The notes: generated by a model from the letters alone, not told the origin. 64,000 nt of DNA from an uncultured Alphaproteobacteria bacterium (GCA_934277545.1 CAKQUG010000003.1:62001-126000); one strand, 5' to 3'. Positions 18,801 to 26,146 are shown, counted from the first letter of the stretch. Program-made: numbers and translations.

Positions 18801-19310
18801 GATAAAATTAAATGTTATGAAAACGTATCTTCATTTGTTTTTGTTAAGAAACATAACTTAGTTTATAAAAGCGGAAACAACCATTGTGTGGATTTCTATG
18901 AGAAAGACGGTAAAGTCGGCTGGGAAGTTATTAAACGCTTTGATGTTAATCAAGCTGATTTTATCCCGCAATGGAAAAAAGACGGTGGAAAACTTATTTG
19001 GTCGATTCAGCAACGTGATATGCTGGAGCTGGATACTCCGGTTGAATGGGCTTCTTATACGGATAAACCGCGTTGTTTAGCTAAAGTGAAAAAGTTTAGT
19101 GATGGTAGAGTAACTATAGATTATATGACTGACGCTCGTATGACATCACCAAAAGATAAAAGTTTAAAATATATGTTTGTTCATAGTTTAGAAGATAGGG
19201 GCTTAAGTTATTTTATAAATCATAAAGCACGAAAAATAGAACTTACACCGTTTGGTAAAGTAAAGAAAAAACATAAGGTGTTATGGAATGGCACGAAGAC
19301 AGCGGCATGA
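15819..19310 (+). CDS. cas9: Cas9 endonuclease, type II-C
   Basis: Cas9 is the RNA-guided nuclease of the locus, here 1163 residues. In order: RuvC-I (YRLGLDLGVGSIG, Asp8), arginine-rich bridge helix (RRAKRTARKNLVRTRKRLELL, about 50-70), REC lobe with HLAKHRGAGF, RuvC-II (INIELGRD, Glu537), HNH (FEIEHIIPQS, His614, with NN at 627-628 and Asn637), RuvC-III (DHRHHAMDAITVA, His810 and Asp813), then a C-terminal PAM-interacting region. All nuclease residues are present, so both strands should be cut. The HNH metal ligand before His614 is Glu where Streptococcus Cas9 has Asp, a change I recall from other alphaproteobacterial II-C Cas9s. The locus has no cas4, csn2 or extra effector. The PAM cannot be read from sequence. 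Confidence 0.97.
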   Translation: MKYRLGLDLGVGSIGSAILELDEQNNVQDIVDAGVRIFEVSEGAEERRAKRTARKNLVRTRKRLELLAQKLCENNLWISTNPEGSDNLKSKSPYKIRCEALDDKLDNQNYVGRAFLHLAKHRGAGFVSAAQEMEEEVLDAGEKSKKKQTAYELMAQHLKDTSSRTIGEFFYKRILESYDKDENGEHNKVNLRTVRQKPDMVDYALPRYLVKDEFNQIWDKQAKYFPQMQKTGLKKEIYNILFYERPSAPYATGKCIYFRDEDRLLKAHPLSEMRRIYEEVNNIRIQSDTNKRSLTLEERDKIVNELLLKGQNAGKNSIKKLLNLSAQNKISICEDNDTPIKAYLYSRPEFEEFAYIKDLSQEKFAEFIEFLANPVNPNDKNGRLYNEDELIAKLKDILKSDDDKKISELLIKLPKGRGNLGLSATKTILNKLKEEVVSHRKATDELAEKDAHFRAEEEIARKNQGKFFELPYYGEILQTDTQPLPPLVIKNNKSLNSEEVKWGKIANPAVHMILNQLRLVVNEIVKIYGRPYDINIELGRDVGLSTKKKNDLDIKQKANEKLNVEAKKYLQDHKIYVNGKNILKYKLAKEQGWVDAYDPTKEIDRKFAGFEIEHIIPQSRGGTDTYNNLCLVSRADNEAKGNDFAYDYFVKSKSPELLREILKNARNKFKDKAWRFEADAREKFEDEGDKEETTRYLTDTRYVSKLAARYLRAIIDCPTEKEVSENRILAVKGGQTAELRRRWNLLGLEYDLMGLNIPRYNNCEPYWINLATGEVVDGEQKPDIDGNWKFYNCVKNPEWSPKPRIDHRHHAMDAITVACITRSLVQRLSNEETIRHQSTPLPMTSVQSVGEFRRKVIEVLKNVKVSHKQDHNKLGQLHEETGKVKLCKNPDNPNNLITVYSRKIFKVVKTYNDLDKLLIPDSVKDSWYEGIAENRAKQAKLAADFKQYWNVAEQILQEENEKDVADGKKERRITDGLIAAKTFHILLDKKLWKGDKIKCYENVSSFVFVKKHNLVYKSGNNHCVDFYEKDGKVGWEVIKRFDVNQADFIPQWKKDGGKLIWSIQQRDMLELDTPVEWASYTDKPRCLAKVKKFSDGRVTIDYMTDARMTSPKDKSLKYMFVHSLEDRGLSYFINHKARKIELTPFGKVKKKHKVLWNGTKTAA

Positions 19311-19329
19311 AACTTTAACAGGGTGGTCT

Positions 19330-19650
19330 ATGATGTGGATAATTTGCATGTTTGACATTCCGGTTCGCACCAAAAAAGAAACCCGCAAGGCCACCCGCTT
19401 TCGTAATTTGCTTTTGGATAATGGTTTTATGATGAAACAATTTTCGGTTTATATCAAACCGGTGAAGAGTTTAGGAGTCGGACAAACTATCACTAAAAGC
19501 TTGGCAAAATATATTCCGGATAATTCTTCGGTGTCGTTTTTGTATGTTACGGACAAGCAATATTTGATGACTGAAAACTATTTAGGAAAGAATTATGAGG
19601 AAAATGAAGAGTCGATTCGCGAAGAAAATGGACAGTTAATGCTGTTTTAA
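19330..19650 (+). CDS. cas2: CRISPR-associated Cas2
   Basis: Cas2 forms the dimeric core of the Cas1-Cas2 integrase. From the ATG at 19330 the product has 106 residues, begins MMWIICMFDIPV with the conserved Asp9 of the ferredoxin-like fold, and continues with the typical R-K-x(n)-LL-x-x-G-F-x-x-Q-x-S-V-Y pattern. An in-frame ATG at 19288 lies inside the cas9 coding end and would add 14 residues ahead of the conserved first strand, so 19330 is preferred, with GGGTGG upstream. It follows cas9 by 19 bases and is probably co-transcribed with it. Confidence 0.93.
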   Translation: MMWIICMFDIPVRTKKETRKATRFRNLLLDNGFMMKQFSVYIKPVKSLGVGQTITKSLAKYIPDNSSVSFLYVTDKQYLMTENYLGKNYEENEESIREENGQLMLF

Positions 19651-19680
19651 TATATGTTTTTTAGCATTTTTATTTTGCAA

Positions 19681-19714
19681 TAAAGCCTTAGAATTGTTTG
19701 ATTTCAAGGCTTTA
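19681..19714. terminator. Bidirectional terminator between cas2 and the array
   Basis: TAAAGCCTT (19681-19689) pairs with AAGGCTTTA (19706-19714). It lies 30 bases past the cas2 stop and 11 bases before the first repeat. It could end both cas transcription and minus-strand crRNA transcription. T runs are weak on both sides. Confidence 0.6.
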
Positions 19715-19725
19715 TTTGCTTAGAG

Positions 19726-20881
19726 ATTATATCAGAGATTAATTAGACGGTCAACTATAACTTGTAAATGAATATTATCGGGACGCTGACCATTATATCA
19801 GAGATTAATTAGACGGTCAACTATAACACGATATTATTTTTAATGTCGTCTTCTTTTATTATATCAGAGATTAATTAGACGGTCAACTATAACAACGCGC
19901 CAAGAGCGTCAGCGCCGAATCCAATTATATCAGAGATTAATTAGACGGTCAACTATAACTGTATTCGCCGCGAATACTTCTAACTTTATATTATATCAGA
20001 GATTAATTAGACGGTCAACTATAACTGAATGAATTTTTAACCGAATGTAAATCCAATTATATCAGAGATTAATTAGACGGTCAACTATAACAATCAAAGA
20101 GCGCAAGCGGTCAACAGCTACATTATATCAGAGATTAATTAGACGGTCAACTATAACAAGGTATAGTTCTTGACATAGTCAAAATTCATTATATCAGAGA
20201 TTAATTAGACGGTCAACTATAACAGGTTTCCGGCAACGCTTGGGTTTACGGCAATTATATCAGAGATTAATTAGACGGTCAACTATAACAGCGGCAACAG
20301 CTGTATAAGCACCCAAAGAATTATATCAGAGATTAATTAGACGGTCAACTATAACAAGTCGCAGAACCGCGCGCGATGTGGCGTAATTATATCAGAGATT
20401 AATTAGACGGTCAACTATAACTCATGTTGAATAATACCTTTTTTATTTTTAATTATATCAGAGATTAATTAGACGGTCAACTATAACGAAGTCGCGGCTT
20501 TTCTTGCTGAACTTGAAATTATATCAGAGATTAATTAGACGGTCAACTATAACAAGTATTCAGGCGTCAGCAAAGCTTCATCAATTATATCAGAGATTAA
20601 TTAGACGGTCAACTATAACATAAGGATGCTCAGCCCAAAAGGCATAAAATTATATCAGAGATTAATTAGACGGTCAACTATAACTTATGCTTAGCTAAAA
20701 CTTGGGATTTAATAATTATATCAGAGATTAATTAGACGGTCAACTATAACAATAAATATTAGTTTTTCTACCTTTTAAGGATTATATCAGAGATTAATTA
20801 GACGGTCAACTATAACTTTGTTATTTTATAATAATTTCAAAGCATATTATATCAGAGATTAATTAGACGGTCAACTATAAC
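19726..20881 (-). CRISPR. Type II-C CRISPR array, 18 repeats and 17 spacers
   Basis: Eighteen identical 36-nt repeats begin at 19726 and recur every 66 bases (65 for two intervals), with spacers of 30 nt (two of 29). Read on the minus strand the repeat starts GTTATAG and ends GATATAAT, the usual type II-C orientation. It contains TTGACC at positions 8-13 and TATAAT at 31-36, exactly 17 bases apart. Each repeat should therefore start transcription about 7 bases into the next spacer, giving a guide of about 23 nt plus repeat. This matches the mechanism described for Neisseria meningitidis. The crRNA then pairs with the tracrRNA at 15628-15733. No repeat has decayed. No spacer match was noticed elsewhere in the window by eye. 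Confidence 0.99.
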
Positions 20882-20899
20882 GCAATTGCCGTTAGGACG

Positions 20900-20935
20900 A
20901 TTATAGCATATCTGATTTGGAAAGGAAGCTATAAC
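20900..20935 (-). repeat. Single divergent CRISPR-repeat-like unit at the array end
   Basis: This unit is also 36 nt and sits 18 bases beyond the last perfect repeat. Its ends match the repeat (GTTATAG at one end, TATAAT at the other) but the middle differs. The termini are near-perfect inverted repeats (GTTATAGC / GCTATAAT). Positions 28-36 read TGCTATAAT on the minus strand, an extended -10 box. It looks more like the Neisseria-type II-C repeat than like the 18 repeats of this array. Confidence 0.75.
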
Positions 20936-21082
20936 AAAGAACCGTCACGAGCGAGGTTAATTGATTGCTTCGCTTTGCTCGCAATGACGATAGAACAAGG
21001 GGTAATGTTGTATAATGATGCCAAGAATTGTTAGATAAAAAAGTAGCATAAAAGAGGAAGAAATAGATGTAAAATAAAAATG

Positions 21083-21121
21083 GCGGAAGAAGTGCCTCTA
21101 ATTAAAGATATAGGATTTGCA
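21083..21121 (+). repeat. Dispersed VPLIKDI-coding repeat, copy 1
   Basis: This segment matches 38268-38306 at all but three of about 40 bases. Both copies keep a frame encoding E-x-VPLIKDI-x-FA. Here it follows an ATG directly and runs into the GAAAAA tract. Confidence 0.7.
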
Positions 21122-21259
21122 GAGAGAGAGAAAGAGAAAAAGAAAAAGAAAAAGAAAAAGAAAAAGAAAAAGAAAAAAAAGACCTTTTGTTTGCTTATTT
21201 TTCATCAAACTCCGGCGCTCCCTAATTCGTCGGATAATTTTTGCGCAATAAAATGTTTG

Positions 21260-21296
21260 AAAAAAATAAAGCCGCTCAAAAAATTTGAACAGCTTT
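21260..21296 (-). terminator. Terminator of tRNA-Ala
   Basis: On the minus strand AAAGCTGTTCAA pairs with TTGAGCGGCTTT through 12 bp including two G-U pairs, followed by ATTTTTTT. It begins 10 bases beyond the tRNA 3' end. Confidence 0.7.
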
Positions 21297-21306
21297 TGCT
21301 TTGAAA

Positions 21307-21382
21307 TGGTGGAGCTAAGGAGGATCGAACTCCTGACCTACAGATTGCGAACCTGTCGCTCTCCCAACTGAGCTATAACCCC
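21307..21382 (-). tRNA. tRNA-Ala(CGC)
   Basis: The minus strand reads GGGGTTATAGCTCAGTTGGG and ends TAGCTCCACCA. The anticodon stem ACAGG/TCTGT closes the loop TTCGCAA with anticodon CGC. The acceptor stem has the G3-U70 wobble that defines alanine tRNAs. CCA is encoded. Confidence 0.95.
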
Positions 21383-21469
21383 GAATTCAGCTTATTATTA
21401 GCTGATTTAATTTAAAATTCAACAAATATTTTGTTTTGTTGATAAATATATTCAAAGCGGTTCTGTTGC

Positions 21470-24178
21470 TCAGCGCAAAGATGAATTTCTGATTATATTT
21501 TCAAAATCCTGTGCCGAAAATATTTCCGGCATAACCAAACCGTCGCGCAGCAGCGGGGTGTATAAAACATAAAACGGCAGGCCTTTGCGTCCGTATTTAG
21601 CCATAAAGTTTAAAATATCTTGGTTGTAGTTAGTCCAGTCAACCTGCACAAAATCCAAATTATATGTTTCTTGCCAATATTTCAGATTTTGTTTGTTTAA
21701 AGTCATAACATTGTTGTAATGACAGGTTAAACACCAGTCCGCGCCTATTTCAAGCAAAACCGATTTCCCTTCGGCGAGCTTTTGCGCTATCAGCCTTTTA
21801 TCAATAAGCGTCGGGCGGGTTTCCGAATATTGAACCAAGTTTGCAAAGTGTGCTTTTTCGGCATAATAACAGAGCAATGTTACGTTAATAACCAGATAGG
21901 CGATTAAAGAAAGTGCGGCGATTTTGCGTGATTTCAGAATTGCTTTCAATGGTATGCTTTCATCAAATACACCATCCAAATAGTCGGTAAATTTTTGGTA
22001 TAATTTCAGCAGAAAAGCAAATAAAAACAATGAAAAAAGCAATGCTGTAACACAGCCAAAGCCAGTTTGATTATAAACCAGCGTTAAAAACCAGATAATA
22101 GTCAGCAGCAGCATTATCTGCATGGCCAGTTGCAAATTCTCAAGCCAAGCGCCCGGAGACGGAATAAGCGTTTGCGGATTGTCAAAACACAGGGCTAAAA
22201 AGTAGGGTGCGGCTAAGCCTAAAGCCACGGCGTACATAATAAAAATAATGTCGGTATAGCTGCCGCCCAAAGCAAAACCGATAGCCGTCGCCAGATAGGG
22301 ACCGGTGCAGGGAGTGGAAAGCAGTACGATTAAATTGCCGAGTAAAAAGCCTATTTTGTTGCTGTCGGAGTTGCTTAGGCTCAAAATTTTGGAATTCATA
22401 AGATATGGCAGAAGCAAAATGCAGGCGGTTAATAAAAACGCCATGGCGATTAAAAAGGTCATATTTTGATATTGCATGCCCCAGCCCAAAGAATAACCGG
22501 CAAATTTGGCGGCGCACAGCAGAACAATCAGCAGAGTGAAACCGCTGAAAATTCCAGCCACCGTCAGCCACAGCGATTTTTTCAGCTTTTTCTTTTTCAG
22601 GGTATCGGCGCGGCTCAAGGTAATTATTTTAAGCGACAAAACCGGAAAAACACATGGCATAAAGTTTAAAATGAAACCGCCGACAAGCGCCAACAGCAGA
22701 AAGCCTAAATTTAAATGTGCTGTTTTGGTGTCAAACAGCGACGCTGTTGCCGCCAGCCGGGTGGTGCGATAAGCGTCAAAGCCGTTGAAAACAGCGGTGA
22801 TAGTATATTCGGAATTGCTGAGCTTGGCATTTTTGTTCATTGGCACAAAGCGCACAAAAATTTTGTTGTCCTGAATGCTGATGTACGGAGAGGCAAAAGT
22901 GGTGTAACCGTCTTTATCTTCAATAAAAATTTTGAAACTTTCCGTTTTTTTGGTGGTAGAAAATTCCAGGCGCAGAGATTGCCCGTCAGTGTCGTCGTCG
23001 ACAACAAATTTTTCCAGCTTGAAATACAGCGGAGAATCCGTAGGCAAAATGTTCAGCTGCTGCTGAAAATAATTTTGATAGCCGTTGGCAAAAGAATAAT
23101 CATGTCCCGGCAGCACAGTTAAATTCGTGCGGAAAGTTTCGGGAAAACAGTTCAAATTGGACTGACAGCCGGTGAGTACGGCTCGGGCTCGAATTTGCAG
23201 CGGTTGGTTAACATCATTGACTCGCACTTTTATCGGAATAATGAAGTCGCCGAAATATTTGTGCACAAAAGGAACCGACACGGTGCTTTGCGGAGCCGGA
23301 TAAATAACCTGATAATCATCCAGATTTTCGGAACTGCGCAAGTCTATTTGCGGTTTTTGCAAAGCGGGGCTGAGATTGTTTGCTAAAATAAAGCTGTTTC
23401 CGGAGGTAATGATTTGCAGACCGATATAAAATTCCTGCTGTCCGTCAATGGTGGTGGCGTCGGAAAGCAAACGTACCTGCATGGAATCTCTTTCCTCAAC
23501 ATCGCCGACGCCAAACTCGGAAAGCAGCGGATTTTTATATTTTTCGCCGTACAGAAAAAGTTTTTTCCATTCCAGCTGCGACAGCGCAATTTCAAGCTGA
23601 CCGAAAATGCTGTCTTTGGAAACTTGCGCTTTTTTATAGTTTTCTATGGCTTGGCGCTCATCGGGATTTGAGCTGTAGGTTAAAAATTTTTTGAAATTGT
23701 AAACTTTGGTAAATTTTCCGGTCGGGGCTGCTTGGTATGAAACTTCGCCAGGCGTATCAAAATCTTTGGCGGAACGTACAACTTTGTATGATTTAGGCAT
23801 AAGTTTTTGAGAAACGTAAATATTGTAATAGTGGCGTCCAAGGCGGTATATCATAACTCCGCTGCGCAGCAGATTGGTGTATTTGCGCAAAAGATAGTCG
23901 TCGGCGTTCGGAAAAAAAGGTTTTAATTTTTCATCAAAATTTTCTTCAAAAATTTCATTGTTCGGGTATTTGTTATTAAAATAGTTGCCGATTTCATACA
24001 GTATTGTAAGTTTTTGCAGCAGAGTGCCGTCGTCGTTTTCGTTTTCGGCAAGTTCCTGCAGGCGCAGGCGCGTGTTCAAGCCTTTAAAGTCATCGGGCAG
24101 GCCGGTAGCGTCCGCGGCAACGGCAAAACTCTTGAAAATGAAAAATAAAAAAATTATATATGTAAGCAGTTTTTTCAT
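21470..24178 (-). CDS. ScsB/DsbD-like thiol:disulfide transporter with extra N-terminal domain
   Basis: This 902-residue membrane protein moves reducing equivalents from cytoplasmic thioredoxin to periplasmic targets. It has a signal peptide (to about residue 22), an unrecognised charged helical region to about residue 260, a DsbD-alpha-like beta domain with the cysteine pair GCQSNLNC, a hydrophobic core with the redox motifs NFMPCVFPVLSLK and STPCTGPYLA, and a C-terminal thioredoxin-like domain with ADWCLTC. All six redox cysteines are present. ScsB proteins are usually nearer 600-700 residues, so the first 240 residues are an addition. It is divergent from yqgE and has no copper or Scs partners nearby. 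Confidence 0.85.
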   Translation of the reverse strand: MKKLLTYIIFLFFIFKSFAVAADATGLPDDFKGLNTRLRLQELAENENDDGTLLQKLTILYEIGNYFNNKYPNNEIFEENFDEKLKPFFPNADDYLLRKYTNLLRSGVMIYRLGRHYYNIYVSQKLMPKSYKVVRSAKDFDTPGEVSYQAAPTGKFTKVYNFKKFLTYSSNPDERQAIENYKKAQVSKDSIFGQLEIALSQLEWKKLFLYGEKYKNPLLSEFGVGDVEERDSMQVRLLSDATTIDGQQEFYIGLQIITSGNSFILANNLSPALQKPQIDLRSSENLDDYQVIYPAPQSTVSVPFVHKYFGDFIIPIKVRVNDVNQPLQIRARAVLTGCQSNLNCFPETFRTNLTVLPGHDYSFANGYQNYFQQQLNILPTDSPLYFKLEKFVVDDDTDGQSLRLEFSTTKKTESFKIFIEDKDGYTTFASPYISIQDNKIFVRFVPMNKNAKLSNSEYTITAVFNGFDAYRTTRLAATASLFDTKTAHLNLGFLLLALVGGFILNFMPCVFPVLSLKIITLSRADTLKKKKLKKSLWLTVAGIFSGFTLLIVLLCAAKFAGYSLGWGMQYQNMTFLIAMAFLLTACILLLPYLMNSKILSLSNSDSNKIGFLLGNLIVLLSTPCTGPYLATAIGFALGGSYTDIIFIMYAVALGLAAPYFLALCFDNPQTLIPSPGAWLENLQLAMQIMLLLTIIWFLTLVYNQTGFGCVTALLFSLFLFAFLLKLYQKFTDYLDGVFDESIPLKAILKSRKIAALSLIAYLVINVTLLCYYAEKAHFANLVQYSETRPTLIDKRLIAQKLAEGKSVLLEIGADWCLTCHYNNVMTLNKQNLKYWQETYNLDFVQVDWTNYNQDILNFMAKYGRKGLPFYVLYTPLLRDGLVMPEIFSAQDFENIIRNSSLR

Positions 24179-24268
24179 GACAGGCGACTTAATTTATTTG
24201 TTTAAATTTTCAAATTTTATGATAAACTAAAAAAGTAAATAAACAATATAATTTTGGCAGATATAGTG

Positions 24269-24859
24269 ATGACGGAAGAAATTACAAGCAGTTTTGACAA
24301 CAGATACGCGTTAACAGGCAAATTTTTGGTGGCAATGCCAGATTTGGATAACAGTGATTGTTTTGCCCGCTCGGTGGTTTATGTTTGCTCGCACAGCAGC
24401 AACGGTGCCATGGGGCTGATTGTTAACAAGCGTATGGATAAATTTACTTTTTCCGATTTGACTTTTCAGCTGCCGGTCAAAAATTATGAAAAATTAAATG
24501 AAATAAATCTTTATACCGGTGGTCCGTTGGAACAGGTGCGAGGCATGGTTTTGCACACCACGGACTATATGCGCGACGGCACGGTTACGGTTGCCGACGG
24601 GCTGGCGGTTTCTTCTACTTCAGAAATTATTTCGGATATTGCCTTTGGACACGGACCAAAAGAAAAACTGGTGGCTTTGGGGTATTCTTTTTGGCAGCCG
24701 CGTCAGCTGGAAGCCGAAATTTATGAAAATGACTGGTTGGTGGTGGACGCCGATAAGGATATTTTATTCCGTACACCGGATGAGGAAAAATGGCAACGCG
24801 CATTAGACGAAGCCAAAATTCCGTTAGACCGTTTTGTTAGTATTACCGGGCATTGTTAA
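24269..24859 (+). CDS. YqgE/AlgH family protein (UPF0301)
   Basis: The product, about 196 residues, has the family opening GKFLVAMPDLDNSDCFARSVVYVCSHSSNGAMGLIVNK, a TGGPLEQ motif and a C-terminal GYSFWQPRQLEAEI segment. The fold is known but the biochemical role is not settled; proposals centre on gene regulation. The ATG at 24269 is preferred over an in-frame TTG at 24254; neither has a clear ribosome site. The stop codon is two bases from the convergent stop of the ftsK-like gene, with no terminator between them. Confidence 0.9.
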   Translation: MTEEITSSFDNRYALTGKFLVAMPDLDNSDCFARSVVYVCSHSSNGAMGLIVNKRMDKFTFSDLTFQLPVKNYEKLNEINLYTGGPLEQVRGMVLHTTDYMRDGTVTVADGLAVSSTSEIISDIAFGHGPKEKLVALGYSFWQPRQLEAEIYENDWLVVDADKDILFRTPDEEKWQRALDEAKIPLDRFVSITGHC

Positions 24860-24861
24860 GA

Positions 24862-26145
24862 TTAACGATGCCGACGGTTTGTGGTGCGTGAGGCGGTTTT
24901 TACGCTTAACAAACCTAATACAAATGAAAAAATCGCTTTGATAATTTTGGTTTGATTGCGGACGCCCAAGCGGTTCCACATATCGCAAATCCAAACGAAA
25001 AATCCGCCGGACTTTTTCTCTGTAACAGCCTTTTTATGTTCTTCTTTTTGCGCGGCATATTTAGCTTGTTCCAGTTCATAGGCCGTGGTTTGTTTCGGCA
25101 TTTGACAGCGGTACGGCGCAAGGGTGTTTTCAATGTCTTCATCAGAGATATAGGCGCCTAAAATACGTGTTAATGTGCCGTTTTCTTCCAAAAACAGAGA
25201 ATCTCCGCGCCCGAACAGGCTTTCAGCGCCGGTGGTGTTTAAAATCGTCATAGAATCGGCCGGAGAAGCCACTTTATAAGAAAGTCGTGTCGGTAAATTG
25301 GCTTTTAAACTGCCGGTGATAACATCAACTGACGGGCGTTGTGTGGCTATAATCAGGTGAATGCCGGCAGCACGCGATTTTTGCGCCAGCATCTGCACTT
25401 GCTGTTCCACAGATTTATCAAACATTATCAAGTCAGCAAATTCGTCAATCACGCAAACGATATACGGAATTTTAGTGCCGGCTTTGGCGTTATACTCACT
25501 GATGTTGCGCGCGCTTTGCTGTTCAAACAAGGTGTAGCGGCTGTTCATTTCTTCAACCAGTTGGCTTAAACAGATACTGGCAATATTCATATCTGTAATC
25601 ACCGGGCGCAGCATATATTGTTGATTGTTATAAATGCTGAACTCGATGCGTTTCGGGTCAATTAAAACAAATTTCAGTTCTTCGGGCTTTTTTTTGTTAA
25701 TTAACGAGACAATGAAGCTGTTTAACCCCACTGATTTACCGGAACCGGTAGTACCAGCAACCAGCAGGTGCGGCATTTTAGCCAAGTCTTTCATTACCGT
25801 GTCGCCGCGCTTGTCAACGCCCAAACATATCGGTAAAGCACCGTTTGCTTTAACAAAATCTGCAGAATAAACCAGCGGGGCAAACGGTATGGTTTTTATA
25901 TTATCTGACGGAATCTCCAAACAAACTTCCGTGGAGTTCGGAACTTCCGTAACGCGCACACCGCTAATTCCCAAACTGCGACCAATGTCTTTTTCAACCT
26001 TTTTTATGTTGCTGAATAAAGTGCCAGGAGCCGGTTCAAAATAAGCTAAAATCAACATTGGACCTTCTTCAATGCGTCCGACTTTGCCTTTTATGTTGAA
26101 TGTGGCTAAAATGTTTGCAAGTTTCAGCATCAGTCCGGCTATCAT
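24862..26145 (-). CDS. FtsK/SpoIIIE-type DNA translocase, short form
   Basis: This is a 427-residue motor protein with the FtsK alpha and beta domains: Walker A GTTGSGKSVG near residue 130, the FtsK signature LIDPKRIEF, Walker B IVCVIDEFADL and the ATQRPSVDVITGSLKANLP motif. Standard FtsK has four N-terminal membrane helices and a C-terminal winged-helix gamma domain that reads KOPS. Neither is visible. Instead there is a charged linker and a hydrophobic C-terminal stretch (IIKAIFSFVLGLLSV). The ATG at 26145 is chosen because it is one base after the bamE stop and preceded by AAAGGAA; a longer frame would overlap bamE. It could move DNA in division, or serve in conjugal or export functions. 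Confidence 0.85.
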   Translation of the reverse strand: MIAGLMLKLANILATFNIKGKVGRIEEGPMLILAYFEPAPGTLFSNIKKVEKDIGRSLGISGVRVTEVPNSTEVCLEIPSDNIKTIPFAPLVYSADFVKANGALPICLGVDKRGDTVMKDLAKMPHLLVAGTTGSGKSVGLNSFIVSLINKKKPEELKFVLIDPKRIEFSIYNNQQYMLRPVITDMNIASICLSQLVEEMNSRYTLFEQQSARNISEYNAKAGTKIPYIVCVIDEFADLIMFDKSVEQQVQMLAQKSRAAGIHLIIATQRPSVDVITGSLKANLPTRLSYKVASPADSMTILNTTGAESLFGRGDSLFLEENGTLTRILGAYISDEDIENTLAPYRCQMPKQTTAYELEQAKYAAQKEEHKKAVTEKKSGGFFVWICDMWNRLGVRNQTKIIKAIFSFVLGLLSVKTASRTTNRRHR

Positions 26146-26146
26146 T

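Larger units (their letters stand above)
20936..21306. other. Intergenic region beyond the array: repeats and decayed sequence
   Basis: No convincing gene is seen. It holds a copy of the CATTGCGAG/CGAAGCAAT interspersed element (20964-20992), a coding-like fragment also found at 38268 (21083-21121), a homopurine run with six GAAAAA units (21136-21171), and a weak hairpin ACTCCGGCG/CGTCGGA near 21206-21232. An open frame at 21080-21304 runs through these and is not believed to be a gene. Being upstream of the crRNA direction, the first part could also contain an array leader. Confidence 0.6.

Noticed and set aside
15819..19310. Cas9 might be a dead nuclease because the HNH Asp is replaced
   Set aside because: The replacement is Glu, a metal-binding residue known in other II-C enzymes, and His614 plus all RuvC residues are intact.
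19726..20881. Self-targeting spacers within the window
   Set aside because: No spacer match was seen by eye, but this is not a computed search and does not cover the rest of the genome.
21080..21304. A 74-residue frame with a long lysine run
   Set aside because: It starts in a dispersed repeat, runs through a GAAAAA tract and then through terminator-like sequence towards the tRNA-Ala terminator. No ribosome site or family. Treated as repeat-derived.
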